A stretch of DNA of 23,739 bases from Actinomycetes bacterium. GTDB lineage: Bacteria > Actinomycetota > Actinomycetes > Actinomycetales > Microbacteriaceae. The notes under the pieces are model-generated. The model ran no database searches, was not told the origin of the DNA, and saw only the letters and a program-made list of their open reading frames with translations. The DNA lies in contig JAEYVF010000061.1 of NCBI GenBank assembly GCA_023432005.1, positions 1 to 23,739 of the forward strand, in the 5' to 3' direction. Shown here piece by piece: positions 14,972 to 23,416 of this stretch. Both the position numbers and the translations under genes were made by a program. The first letter of the stretch is position 1. The number at the start of each line of letters is the position of its first letter.

Positions 14972-17455
14972 CTACTCCCGCAGGGTCGCGCCGAACCGCT
15001 CGGCCGCTCGCGCGAGGCCCGCGAGCTTCGCCTCGGTCGCCTCGGCCGCCGTGAGCGTGCGGTCGGCGGCGCGGAAGCGCAGCGCGAAGGTGAGCGACTT
15101 GCCGCCCTCCGCGACGCCCGGACCCCGGTAGTCGTCGACGAGCCGGATGTGCTCGAGCAGCTCACCTGCACCCTCTGCCACGGCATCCTGCACCTCGCCT
15201 GCCGGCACCGAGGCGTCGACGACGAGCGAGAGGTCCTGGGTGGCAGCGGGCAGCGTGCCGATCGGCGTGGCCTGGCGGTCGCGGTCGCTCAGCTCGATGA
15301 GGGCATCGAGGTCGAGCTCGTACACCGCGACGACGCGCGGCAGGTCCGCCTCGAGCGCGACCGCCGGGAGCAGCTCGCCCGCGACGCCCACGACCCTCTC
15401 GCCCACGCGCAGCTCGGCCGTGCGGCCGGGGTGCAGCGCCGGATGGGTGCCCTGCGAGATGCGGATGTCGAGTCCGAGCGCGAGACCGACCTGGCGCACC
15501 GCGTCGAGCGCGTCGGGAAGACCCGCGGCCTCCGCGGCCCGACCCGGCTGCTTGGGCAGCGCATCGCCGAGGAACAGACCGCCCACGTGGCGCGCCTGCG
15601 GCGGGATGCCCGCCGCGAGACGCGCGAGGGTGTCGTCGCCCGGCCGCTCCGCCCCCAGCGGGATGAAGTCGGTGCCGTACACGACGCCCCGCTCGGGCAG
15701 GAAGACCGCGCCGATCTCGAAGAGCGAGAGGTCGGTGAGACCGCGCGAGAGGTTGCGGTGCGCGATCTCCACGAGGCCCGGCAACAGGCTGCGCCGCAGG
15801 AGCGACACCTGCTGATCGAGCGCGTTCGCGAGGCGCACGGATGCCGCTCCCGGCTCGTAGCGCTCGGCCACGGCGTCCGACACGAACGGGTACGCGAGTA
15901 CCTCGGTCGAGCCCGCGGCCGCGAGCGTCTGGGCGACGCGACGGCGGGCGACCTGGGCGCGCGTGAGACCCCGGCCCGCGGGGGCGATGGGGAGCTCGGC
16001 GGGGATGCGGTCGTAGCCCGTGATGCGCGCGATCTCCTCGATGAGCGAGACGTCGTCGACGAGGTCGGGGCGCCAGCTCGGCGGCGTGACCGTCGCGACG
16101 TCGCCGCTGACCTCGACGCTCGCGCCGATGAGCTCGAGCGTGCCGACGACCTCGTCGCGCGAGTACGCCACACCCACGATCGCGGCGGGGCGGTCGAGCG
16201 GCAGGCGCACCGCGGGAAGCGGCTCCGACGCGTCGAAGAGGGCGCCGAGCTCGTCGAGCGTGCCGCCCGCGAGCTCCACGAGCAGCTGGGCGACGCGCGC
16301 CGTGGCGAGCTCCGCCATCCGCGGGTCGACGCCGCGCTCGTTGCGCTTCGCGGCCTCGCTCGGGAGCTTGTGACGGCGCACGCTGCGGGCGATCGTGATG
16401 GGGTCCCAGATCGCAGCCTCGATGAGCACGTCGCTCGTGTCGTCGGAGAGCTCGCTGTAGGCGCCGCCCATGACGCCCGCGATGCCAAGCGCGCGCTGCG
16501 CATCGGCGACCAGGAGGTCGGCGGGGTCGAGCGTGCGCACCTTGCCGTCGAGCGTCTCGAGCTGCTCCCCGGGCGTCGCCCGACGTACGACGAGGCCTCC
16601 CGCGTCGACCTTCGCGAGGTCGTAGGCGTGGTTCGGCATCCCGAGCTCGAGCATGACGTAGTTCGAGATGTCGACGGCGAGCGAGATCGACCGGATGCCC
16701 GCGAGCCGCAGACGCGAGGCCATCCACGGCGGCGTGGGGCGGGTCGGGTCGATGCCGCGCACGACGCGCACCGAGAACACCGAGCAGCCCTGGCGGCCCC
16801 GGATGGGGGCGTCGTCGGTGATCGTGAGGCGGTAGCCGGATGCCGGCGGCGTCTCGATCGCCGCGGCGGGGTCGCGGAACGCCGCGCCCGTCGAATGCGA
16901 GTACTCGCGTGCGATGCCGCGGATCGAGAACGCGTACCCGCGGTCGGGCGTGACGTTGACCTCGACGGCCGCGTCGTCGAGGCCGAGGAGCGAGATCGCA
17001 TCCGAGCCCACCTCGGGGTCGAGCCCCAGCTCGGCGAGCCGCAGGATGCCGTCGTGCTCGTCGCCCATACCGAGCTCGCGCGCGGAGGCGATCATGCCGT
17101 CGGAGACGTGACCGTAGGTCTTGCGCGCCGCGATGGGGAAGGGCCCGGGCAGCACAGCACCCGGCAGCGTCACGACGACCTTGTCGCCGGGGCCGAAGTT
17201 GTGCGCGCCGCACACGATGCCGCGAGGCTCGGCCTCGCCCACGTCGACCTGGCACCAGTTGATCGTCTTGCCGTTGGACTGGGGCTCGGGCTCGACCGAC
17301 AGCACCCGGCCGACGACGATCGGGCCCGTGAGCGCGAAGCCGTGGGTGTCCTCCTCCTCGAGGCCCACCTTCACGAGCGCCGCGTGCAGGTGCTCGAGGG
17401 TCACGTCCTCCGGAAGATCGGTCCACTCCCCCAGCCAGCTGATCGGGACGCGCAT
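14972..17455 (-). CDS. pheT: Phenylalanine--tRNA ligase beta subunit
   Basis: Beta chain of the alpha2-beta2 PheRS, responsible for tRNA binding and editing. The 827-aa length is normal. Domains in order: N-terminal MRVPISWLGEW; tRNA-binding OB domain (~40-150, with VCGAHNFGPGDKV and GMIASARELGMG); the B3/4 editing domain (~205-375, with NYVMLELGMPNHAYD); the B5 domain (~400-470, with PPSWRPDLV at its end); the catalytic-like core; and a C-terminal FDX-ACB domain (~735-827, with YRGPGV and KSLTFALRFR). The ATG shares one base with the pheS stop (TGATG), so the subunits are translationally coupled. Confidence 0.97.
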   Translation of the reverse strand: MRVPISWLGEWTDLPEDVTLEHLHAALVKVGLEEEDTHGFALTGPIVVGRVLSVEPEPQSNGKTINWCQVDVGEAEPRGIVCGAHNFGPGDKVVVTLPGAVLPGPFPIAARKTYGHVSDGMIASARELGMGDEHDGILRLAELGLDPEVGSDAISLLGLDDAAVEVNVTPDRGYAFSIRGIAREYSHSTGAAFRDPAAAIETPPASGYRLTITDDAPIRGRQGCSVFSVRVVRGIDPTRPTPPWMASRLRLAGIRSISLAVDISNYVMLELGMPNHAYDLAKVDAGGLVVRRATPGEQLETLDGKVRTLDPADLLVADAQRALGIAGVMGGAYSELSDDTSDVLIEAAIWDPITIARSVRRHKLPSEAAKRNERGVDPRMAELATARVAQLLVELAGGTLDELGALFDASEPLPAVRLPLDRPAAIVGVAYSRDEVVGTLELIGASVEVSGDVATVTPPSWRPDLVDDVSLIEEIARITGYDRIPAELPIAPAGRGLTRAQVARRRVAQTLAAAGSTEVLAYPFVSDAVAERYEPGAASVRLANALDQQVSLLRRSLLPGLVEIAHRNLSRGLTDLSLFEIGAVFLPERGVVYGTDFIPLGAERPGDDTLARLAAGIPPQARHVGGLFLGDALPKQPGRAAEAAGLPDALDAVRQVGLALGLDIRISQGTHPALHPGRTAELRVGERVVGVAGELLPAVALEADLPRVVAVYELDLDALIELSDRDRQATPIGTLPAATQDLSLVVDASVPAGEVQDAVAEGAGELLEHIRLVDDYRGPGVAEGGKSLTFALRFRAADRTLTAAEATEAKLAGLARAAERFGATLRE

Positions 17456-18489
17456 CACACCACCATCCCGAACTGCTGCGAGAAGCGCACATCGCCCTCG
17501 ACCATGTCGCGCATGTCGTTCATGTCGTTGCGGAACTGCAGGGTGCGCTCGATGCCCATGCCGAACGCGAAGCCCTGGTACTCCTCGGGGTCGATGCCCG
17601 CCGAGCGCAGCACGTTGGGGTTCACCATGCCGCATCCGCCCCACTCGACCCAGCGCGCGCCGCCCTTGGCGTGGGGCTGCCACACATCCATCTCCGCCGA
17701 GGGCTCGGTGAACGGGAAGTAGTTGGGGCGAAGGCGGATCTGCGCGCCCTCGCCGAACATCGCGCGCGCGAGGTGCTCGAGGGTGCCGCGCAGGTGCGCC
17801 ATCGTGAGGCCCTTGTCGATCGCGATGCCCTCGATCTGGTGGAAGACGGGGGTGTGCGTCGCGTCGAGCTCGTCGGTGCGGTACGTACGGCCCACCGCGG
17901 CGACGTACACGGGGAGCGGGCGCGACAGCAGCGAGCGGATCTGCACGGGGCTCGTGTGCGTGCGCATCACGAGGTGCCGATCCGCGGGCTCGACGAAGAA
18001 GGTGTCCTGCATCGCGCGGGCCGGGTGATCCTCGTCGAAGTTGAGGGCGTCGAAGTTGAACCACTCGTGCTCGAGCTCGGGCCCCTCGCCGACCTCCCAG
18101 CCCATGCCGACGAAGAGGTCGCTCATCTCCTCCATGAGGAGGGACAGCGGATGCCGGGCGCCGCGGTTCCAGCGCGAGGGCACGGCGGTCACGTCGACGG
18201 CCTCGGCCGCCAGCCGGGCCTCCTCCTCGGCCGCGAGCACGCGCTCCTCGGCCTCCGCGAGCGCCTGGTTGACCCGCGCGCGGGCCTGGCCCACGAGCTT
18301 GCCGGCGGCGGCCTTCAGGTCGCCGGGGAGGTCGCGGATGGCGGCGTTCAGCTGGGCGAGGGGCGAGGACTCGCCGGCGTGCGCGGATCGCGCGGCCTTG
18401 AGGCTCGCCGAGTCGCCTGCCGCGCCGATCGCGGCGAGCGCCGCGTCGACGGCAGCGGTGACCGCGGAATCGGTGATGGGGTTCGACAC
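17455..18489 (-). CDS. pheS: Phenylalanine--tRNA ligase alpha subunit
   Basis: Catalytic chain of PheRS, a class II synthetase. 344 aa. An N-terminal coiled-coil arm (~45-98) contacts tRNA. Motif 1 region is around LLMEEMSDLF, motif 2 has VGRTYRTDE (199-207) and PVFHQIEG (214-221), and motif 3 ends in GFAFGMGIERTLQFR (306-320). The GTG start at 18489 is chosen because it gives the usual N-terminus and has no in-frame competitor. TAGACT eight bases upstream fits a leaderless or near-leaderless mRNA. No T-box or phenylalanine-rich leader is seen; only 37 bp separate it from gluD. Confidence 0.97.
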   Translation of the reverse strand: MSNPITDSAVTAAVDAALAAIGAAGDSASLKAARSAHAGESSPLAQLNAAIRDLPGDLKAAAGKLVGQARARVNQALAEAEERVLAAEEEARLAAEAVDVTAVPSRWNRGARHPLSLLMEEMSDLFVGMGWEVGEGPELEHEWFNFDALNFDEDHPARAMQDTFFVEPADRHLVMRTHTSPVQIRSLLSRPLPVYVAAVGRTYRTDELDATHTPVFHQIEGIAIDKGLTMAHLRGTLEHLARAMFGEGAQIRLRPNYFPFTEPSAEMDVWQPHAKGGARWVEWGGCGMVNPNVLRSAGIDPEEYQGFAFGMGIERTLQFRNDMNDMRDMVEGDVRFSQQFGMVV

Positions 18490-18497
18490 GAGGATCG

Positions 18498-18503
18498 AGT
18501 CTA
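18498..18503 (-). promoter_or_regulatory. pheS -10 box, near-leaderless
   Basis: Minus-strand TAGACT ends eight bases before the pheS GTG. No Shine-Dalgarno sequence is present. The gap to gluD (37 bp) shows no terminator, so read-through from gluABCD is possible as well. Confidence 0.5.
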
Positions 18504-18526
18504 TCGGCGCGCGGCCGGGGGCCGGT

Positions 18527-19456
18527 TCAGGCGTCCGACCCTCCGCCCGCGTCGAGACGCGCGCCCGCGGTCTCCGCGCGGCGCGTGGCCGCCCGCTTCT
18601 CCGCCCGGCGCGAGAACGGCGTCGTGCCCTTCGGCATCCGTCCCGCATCCACGCGGCGTGCCACGATGCGCGCGATCCACGACAGGAGGAGGTTCATCGC
18701 GAGGTAGATCGCGAAGGTCACGAAGAACAGCGTGAAGAGATAGCGACTGCCGTAGTAGTTGGCGAGCTGGTTGGTCGTCGTGCGCAGGAGCTCGTTGTAG
18801 CCGATGACGTAGGCGAGCGAGGTGTCCTTCAGGAGCACCACGAGCTGCGCGATGATGATCGGCAGCATCTGCCGGAACGCCTGCGGGAACTCGATCGACA
18901 GCCGCGTGCGCACGGGGCCGAGGCCGATCGCGAAACCCGCCTCGCGCTGCCCGCGCGGAAGCGAGGCGATCCCCGCCCGCAGGGCCTCGCCGATGATCGC
19001 GCCGTTGTAGAGCACGAGCGCGATGACGCCCGCCCAGTACGCACCCGTCGAGAAGATGAGCAGCACGAAGAGCATCATCAGCAGCACGGGCATGCCGCGC
19101 AGGAACTCGAGCACGACGACCATCGGGTAGCGGATCCAGCCGCTGCGGGCCGTGCGCAGGAACGAGACGAGCACGCCGAACACCACGGCGCCGACCGCAC
19201 CGGCGCCCGCCATCTGCAGGGTGTTGAGCACGCCGACGCCGATGCGGCGCCAGACCGCGCGGTCGCCCAGGATGTCCCAGCGGCTCGGGTCGAACATGCC
19301 GGGGAGCTCGGCGCCGGTCGCGGTGATGCGGGGTGCCGCGAGCGCCCAGATGAGGGCGGCGAGCCCCACGGCGATCGCGAGGATGCCGATGACGGAGATG
19401 ATGCGCGAGCGGCGCCGCGCCTTCGGGCCCGGCACGTCGTAGAGCACGTTGGTCAT
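18527..19456 (-). CDS. gluD: Glutamate-type amino acid ABC transporter permease (GluD-like)
   Basis: Inner-membrane permease of a polar amino acid importer (HisMQ family). 309 aa: an N-terminal helix (~20-42), the permease core with GVLNTLQMAGAGAVGAVVFG and the EAA loop GEALRAGIASLPRGQREAG, which contacts the ATPase, then a charged C-terminal tail of ~45 residues rich in Arg/Ala. The gene order gluA-B-C-D matches Corynebacterium glutamicum, so glutamate uptake is likely. Substrate cannot be proved from sequence. The ATG overlaps the gluC stop (ATGA). Confidence 0.9.
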   Translation of the reverse strand: MTNVLYDVPGPKARRRSRIISVIGILAIAVGLAALIWALAAPRITATGAELPGMFDPSRWDILGDRAVWRRIGVGVLNTLQMAGAGAVGAVVFGVLVSFLRTARSGWIRYPMVVVLEFLRGMPVLLMMLFVLLIFSTGAYWAGVIALVLYNGAIIGEALRAGIASLPRGQREAGFAIGLGPVRTRLSIEFPQAFRQMLPIIIAQLVVLLKDTSLAYVIGYNELLRTTTNQLANYYGSRYLFTLFFVTFAIYLAMNLLLSWIARIVARRVDAGRMPKGTTPFSRRAEKRAATRRAETAGARLDAGGGSDA

Positions 19457-20100
19457 CGCAGCACCGCCACCCGGCGCTCGACGACGGCCGCGACGCGGCC
19501 GAGCGTGACCGTGATCACGAGGTAGAAGACGGCGACCGCGATGAGGATCGCGAACACCTCGTCACCGCGGATGTTGATGACGTCCTGTGCGGACGCGAAG
19601 AGCTCCTTGACGAAGAACGCGCCGGCGACCGAGGTGTTCTTGGTGAGCGCGATGAGCACGTTGATGAGCGGCGGGATCACCATCCGGATCGCCTGCGGCA
19701 GCACCACGATCCCGAGGGTCTGGCCGAACCCGAGCCCGATCGATCGCGCGGCCTCCGCCTGGCCGACCGGCACGCCGTTGACGCCCGAGCGCACGGCCTC
19801 CGCGACGAACGGCGAGGTGTAGGCCGTCAGGCCGATGGCGGCGAGGATGAAGAAGTCGATGCGCACCCCGAGGTAGGGGAGGATGAACGCGCAGAAGAAC
19901 AGCACGAGCGTGAGCGGGGTGTTCCGCAGGATCTCCGTATACACGGTCGCGAATCCGCGCAGCGACGCGACGGGCGAGATGCGCATCGCGGCCACGAACG
20001 TGCCGATGACGAGCGCACCCGCGCCCGCGATGCCGAGCAGCGCGAGCGTCGTGCCGAAGCCGCGCAGGAACGTCGGCAGGTTCTCGAGGACGGCGTCCAC
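19453..20100 (-). CDS. gluC: Glutamate-type amino acid ABC transporter permease (GluC-like)
   Basis: Second HisMQ-type permease, 215 aa with about five membrane helices. TEILRNTPLTLVLFF and the EAA loop AEAVRSGVNGVPVGQAEAARSIG are characteristic. The GTG at 20100 is selected because AAGGAGG sits just upstream, the clearest ribosome site in the window, and the N-terminus VLENLPTFLRGFGTTL is normal. It forms a heterodimer with GluD. A strong hairpin separates it from gluB and probably lowers permease expression relative to the binding protein. Confidence 0.92.
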   Translation of the reverse strand: MDAVLENLPTFLRGFGTTLALLGIAGAGALVIGTFVAAMRISPVASLRGFATVYTEILRNTPLTLVLFFCAFILPYLGVRIDFFILAAIGLTAYTSPFVAEAVRSGVNGVPVGQAEAARSIGLGFGQTLGIVVLPQAIRMVIPPLINVLIALTKNTSVAGAFFVKELFASAQDVINIRGDEVFAILIAVAVFYLVITVTLGRVAAVVERRVAVLR

Positions 20101-20116
20101 TCTCCTCCTTCCGGGT

Positions 20117-20163
20117 CTCAGGGCGGATGCGGCGCCCGCGCGAGGCGGGCGCCGCATCCTGAG
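20117..20163 (-). terminator. Intercistronic hairpin between gluB and gluC
   Basis: A perfect 15-bp stem (20125-20139 with 20145-20159) and a 5-base loop, extended by CTCA/TGAG at the base. There is no U-tract. In binding-protein operons such a hairpin usually acts as a partial terminator or as a 3' stabiliser giving more binding protein than permease. The fold is visible; the role is inferred. Confidence 0.75.
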
Positions 20164-20164
20164 G

Positions 20165-21043
20165 TCAGGACCGCGTGTAGCGATCCACCGTCGGGGGCTC
20201 CGGCGTGTCGAGCACGACGCCCGCCGTCTTCTCCCACGCGGCCGCCCACGTGCCGTCGTCGAACGACTCCTCGAGCACGTCGTTGATCCAGTCACGGAAG
20301 GTGTCGTCCTCGAGCGCGAGGCCGATGCCGTAGGGCTCGGAGGTGAACGGGTTGCCCACGACCTCGAACTCGCCCTCGTTCTGAGCCGCGAGGCCCGCGA
20401 GGATGACGTTGTCGGTCGAGACCGCGACGACCGCGCCGTTGCGCAGCGGCTCGAGGCACTCGCTGTAGCCCGCGGCCGGGAGCACGTTGACGCCCGCGGC
20501 CTGCAGGTTCTTCTCCGACGTCGACCCGGAGACCGAGCACACCGTCTTGCCGGCGAGGTCGTCGATGCTCTCGATGCCCTCCGGGTTGCCGGCGGCCACG
20601 AGGATGTCCTGGCCGGCCGTGTAGTACGGGCCCGCGAAGGAGACGACCTTCTTGCGCTCGTCGTTGATCGTGTAGGTCGCGATGACGATGTCGACCTCGC
20701 CCGCCTGGATGAAGGGCTCGCGGTTCTTCGAGACCGTCTCGGTCCAGGTGATGTCCTCGGGCGCGATGCCGAGCTTGCCCGCGATGATCTTGCCGATCTC
20801 GACGTCGAAGCCCTCGGGCGTGCCGTCGGGTCCGGCGAGGCCGAACAGGGGCTGGTCGAACTTGGTGCCGATCGTGATGGTGCCCGCGTCGGCGAGCTTC
20901 GCCATCGTGGTGCCCGCCTCGAACTCCGGGGTCTCCTCGACGGTGGGCTGTTCGCCCGGCGCCTCGGAGTCCGCACATCCCGCCAGCGCGAGCACGCTCG
21001 CGACGGCCAGGGCTGCGATGCTGAACGACTTCGTGAGTCTCAT
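20165..21043 (-). CDS. gluB: Glutamate-binding lipoprotein of ABC transporter (GluB-like)
   Basis: Extracellular substrate-binding lipoprotein, 292 aa. Lipobox LALAGC with lipidated Cys23 after a KSFSIAALAV-type signal, then a short acidic linker (~24-50) and an SBP_bac_3 domain (~51-285): FGLAGPDGTPEGFDVEIGK, WTETVSKNREPFIQAGEVDIVIATYTI (split here across the typical ligand-contact region), FAGPYYTAGQDILV, GKTVCSVSGSTSEKN. Two Cys in this domain may form a disulfide. It delivers glutamate (probable) to GluCD. A purine-rich GAGAAAGAGG region lies before the ATG; 67 bp separate it from gluA. Confidence 0.93.
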   Translation of the reverse strand: MRLTKSFSIAALAVASVLALAGCADSEAPGEQPTVEETPEFEAGTTMAKLADAGTITIGTKFDQPLFGLAGPDGTPEGFDVEIGKIIAGKLGIAPEDITWTETVSKNREPFIQAGEVDIVIATYTINDERKKVVSFAGPYYTAGQDILVAAGNPEGIESIDDLAGKTVCSVSGSTSEKNLQAAGVNVLPAAGYSECLEPLRNGAVVAVSTDNVILAGLAAQNEGEFEVVGNPFTSEPYGIGLALEDDTFRDWINDVLEESFDDGTWAAAWEKTAGVVLDTPEPPTVDRYTRS

Positions 21044-21110
21044 CTCTGCCTCTTTCTCTCGGTGCGTCCCGGGTATGACGCGGTTGTGGGTAAGCGGTCC
21101 GGGGCCCGAC

Positions 21111-21848
<738 letters not shown>

Positions 21849-21854
21849 GTTGTC

Positions 21855-21883
21855 ACCCTCTCATCCGCTCGGAGGAGGGTCAA
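21855..21883 (-). promoter_or_regulatory. gluA promoter candidate
   Basis: Minus strand: TTGACC (21878-21883), 17-bp spacer, GAGGGT (21855-21860), then six bases to the gluA ATG. The -35 and spacing are good and the -10 is poor. The GAGGGT could instead serve as ribosome site for a longer transcript. Confidence 0.45.
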
Positions 21884-21919
21884 ACGTGCGGAGGCAACCG
21901 TGACCGCACTGCGACCCTC
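21875..21919 (-). terminator. Two-tier hairpin between the methyltransferase gene and gluA
   Basis: GACCCTC/GAGGGTC arms (21913-21919 and 21875-21881) enclose GTGCGG/CCGCAC arms (21886-21891 and 21904-21909). It lies 12 bases after the upstream stop and has no U-tract. It may end that transcript. The inner copy of the outer arm can alternatively pair with 21855-21860 next to the gluA start. Confidence 0.5.
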
Positions 21920-21930
21920 GGGAGCACGCG

Positions 21931-22725
21931 TCAGGAGCGCTGGGCGAAGGCCGACTGGTAGAGGCAGACGGATGCCGCGGTCGCGAGGTTCATCGACTCG
22001 GCGTGCCCGTAGATGGGCACCTTGACGGCGTGGTCGGCGGAGGCCAGGTTCTCGTCGGTGAGGCCGTGGGCCTCGTTGCCGAACAACCACGCCGTGGGCT
22101 CGGAGAGGCGCTCGCGCAGCGTCGGCAGCTCCTCGCCCGAGATATCGGCCGCGAGCACCTGCATCCCCGCTGCGCGCACGAGGTGCAGAGCGTGCTCGAG
22201 CGTGCCGCCCTGCGCGAGCGGGAGATGGAAGAGCGACCCCGTCGTCGAGCGGACGACCTTGGGGTTGTACGCGTCGACGCTCTTCCCGGTGAGGATCACG
22301 CCGTCGGCACCCGCGGCATCCGCTGCCCGGATGATCGTGCCCGCGTTGCCGGGGTCGCGCACCTCCTCGAGGATCGCGATGAGCTTCGAGCCGCGCGCGA
22401 GCAGGTCCTTGATGGTCACGGGGAACTGCCGTGCGACGGCCACGACGCCCTGCGGCGTGACGGTGTCGGCCATCGCCTCGAGCACGGCCTCCGACACCGC
22501 CTCCGGTTCGATGCCCGCGGCGCTCAGGCCGCGGCCGAGCTCCGGGTGGCGATCGAAGACCCCGCGCACCGCGAAGACCTCGACGAGCAGCTCCGGGTGG
22601 AACGCGAGCGCCTCGCGCAGCGCCTGAGGGCCTTCGACGAGGAAGAGCCCCGTCTCCTCGCGGGCGGCGCGCCGGGCGAGCTTCGCCACGGCGCGGACGC
22701 GCGGGGAGCGAGGGTTGTCGATCAC
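21931..22725 (-). CDS. TrmH/SpoU-family RNA 2'-O-methyltransferase
   Basis: SAM-dependent methyltransferase with a knotted SPOUT fold, acting on rRNA or tRNA ribose. 264 aa: an N-terminal substrate-binding domain (~1-100, with FLVEGPQALREAL), then motif 1 in EEVRDPGNAGTIIRAADAAG (120-139), motif 2 LFGNEAHGL (214-222) and motif 3 VPIYGHAESMNLATAAS (236-252). Position after rplT matches the tsnR-type gene of other actinobacteria, which suggests a 23S rRNA target; this is an inference. The GTG start has TACGAT six bases upstream and no ribosome site, so it looks leaderless. Confidence 0.92.
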   Translation of the reverse strand: MIDNPRSPRVRAVAKLARRAAREETGLFLVEGPQALREALAFHPELLVEVFAVRGVFDRHPELGRGLSAAGIEPEAVSEAVLEAMADTVTPQGVVAVARQFPVTIKDLLARGSKLIAILEEVRDPGNAGTIIRAADAAGADGVILTGKSVDAYNPKVVRSTTGSLFHLPLAQGGTLEHALHLVRAAGMQVLAADISGEELPTLRERLSEPTAWLFGNEAHGLTDENLASADHAVKVPIYGHAESMNLATAASVCLYQSAFAQRS

Positions 22726-22731
22726 ATCCCG

Positions 22732-22737
22732 ATCGTA
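22732..22737 (-). promoter_or_regulatory. -10 box of the TrmH-family gene, leaderless arrangement
   Basis: Minus-strand TACGAT ends six bases before the GTG (22723-22725) and directly follows the U-rich end of the rplT terminator, so a new transcript begins as the ribosomal one ends. Confidence 0.6.
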
Positions 22738-22778
22738 GAAAACGAAGACGGTGCACGCCCGGAGGCGCGCACCGTCTT
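22738..22778 (-). terminator. Rho-independent terminator of the infC-rpmI-rplT operon
   Basis: A perfect 10-bp stem (22745-22754 with 22769-22778) continues, after one mismatch, with CGCC/GGCG capped by four bases. On the minus strand it is followed by CGTTTTCT, a U-rich tail. This is the most canonical terminator in the window. Confidence 0.88.
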
Positions 22779-22804
22779 GTTCGTAATGACGGGTGAACCC
22801 GTGC

Positions 22805-23191
22805 TTACGCGGCGCTCTTGGGAGCGTTGACGTCCTTCGGGAGGGCGGCCTTGGCCGCCTCCACGAGACCCGTGAACGTCGCCGGCTCGTTGACCGCGAG
22901 GTCGGCGAGGATGCGACGGTCCACCTCGATGCCCGCGAGGCCGAGGCCCTGGATCAGGCGGTTGTAGGTGATGCCGTTCGCGCGGGCAGCCGCGTTGATG
23001 CGCTGGATCCACAGGCGACGGAACTCGCCCTTCTTCGCGTGGCGGTCGCGGTAGGCGTAGACGAGCGAGTGGGTGACCTGCTCCTTCGCCTTGCGGTAGA
23101 GGCGCGACCGCTGTCCGCGGTAGCCCTCGGCGCGCTCGAGCGTGGTGCGGCGCTTCTTGGCGGCGTTGACCGCCCTCTTGACACGTGCCAT
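22805..23191 (-). CDS. rplT: Large ribosomal subunit protein bL20
   Basis: Primary 23S rRNA-binding assembly protein of the 50S subunit. 128 aa, slightly longer than the ~118 of E. coli owing to an Ala/Lys C-terminal tail. The start MARVKRAVNAAKKRR and the segment KKGEFRRLWIQRINAAAR are diagnostic. The ATG is preceded by AAGGA at ~10 bases. Third gene of infC-rpmI-rplT, 30 bp after rpmI, followed by a clear terminator. In other bacteria L20 represses its own operon; the relevant leader lies outside the window. Confidence 0.98.
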   Translation of the reverse strand: MARVKRAVNAAKKRRTTLERAEGYRGQRSRLYRKAKEQVTHSLVYAYRDRHAKKGEFRRLWIQRINAAARANGITYNRLIQGLGLAGIEVDRRILADLAVNEPATFTGLVEAAKAALPKDVNAPKSAA

Positions 23192-23221
23192 TTCTCTGAA
23201 GTCCTTCTAACTCGTCCGGGC

Positions 23222-23416
23222 TTACTTGCCCAGGAGGCCCTTGATGACCTTGGCGTCCTGCGGGGCCAGGATGACGTCCTGGTTGAGGCGACGCGTCACG
23301 CGCGACGACTTGTGCTCGAAGTTGTGGCGCATACCCGCGCCCTGCTTCTTGACCTTGCCGCTCCCGGTGATCTTGAAGCGCTTCTTCGCACCGGAGTGCG
23401 TCTTCTGCTTGGGCAT
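23222..23416 (-). CDS. rpmI: Large ribosomal subunit protein bL35
   Basis: Small basic 50S protein of 64 aa, normal length. MPKQKTHSGAKKRFK at the start and the HNFEHKSSRVTRRL block are typical. Its ATG shares one base with the infC stop (TAATG), so translation is probably coupled to infC. Longer in-frame readings upstream are ignored because the conserved N-terminus begins at 23416. Confidence 0.98.
   Translation of the reverse strand: MPKQKTHSGAKKRFKITGSGKVKKQGAGMRHNFEHKSSRVTRRLNQDVILAPQDAKVIKGLLGK

Noticed and set aside
14915..17722. Long plus-strand ORF (935 codons) over pheT/pheS
   Set aside because: It is antisense to two unmistakable synthetase genes and its product is a low-complexity Arg/Glu/Ala/Val/Leu mixture typical of high-GC shadow frames.
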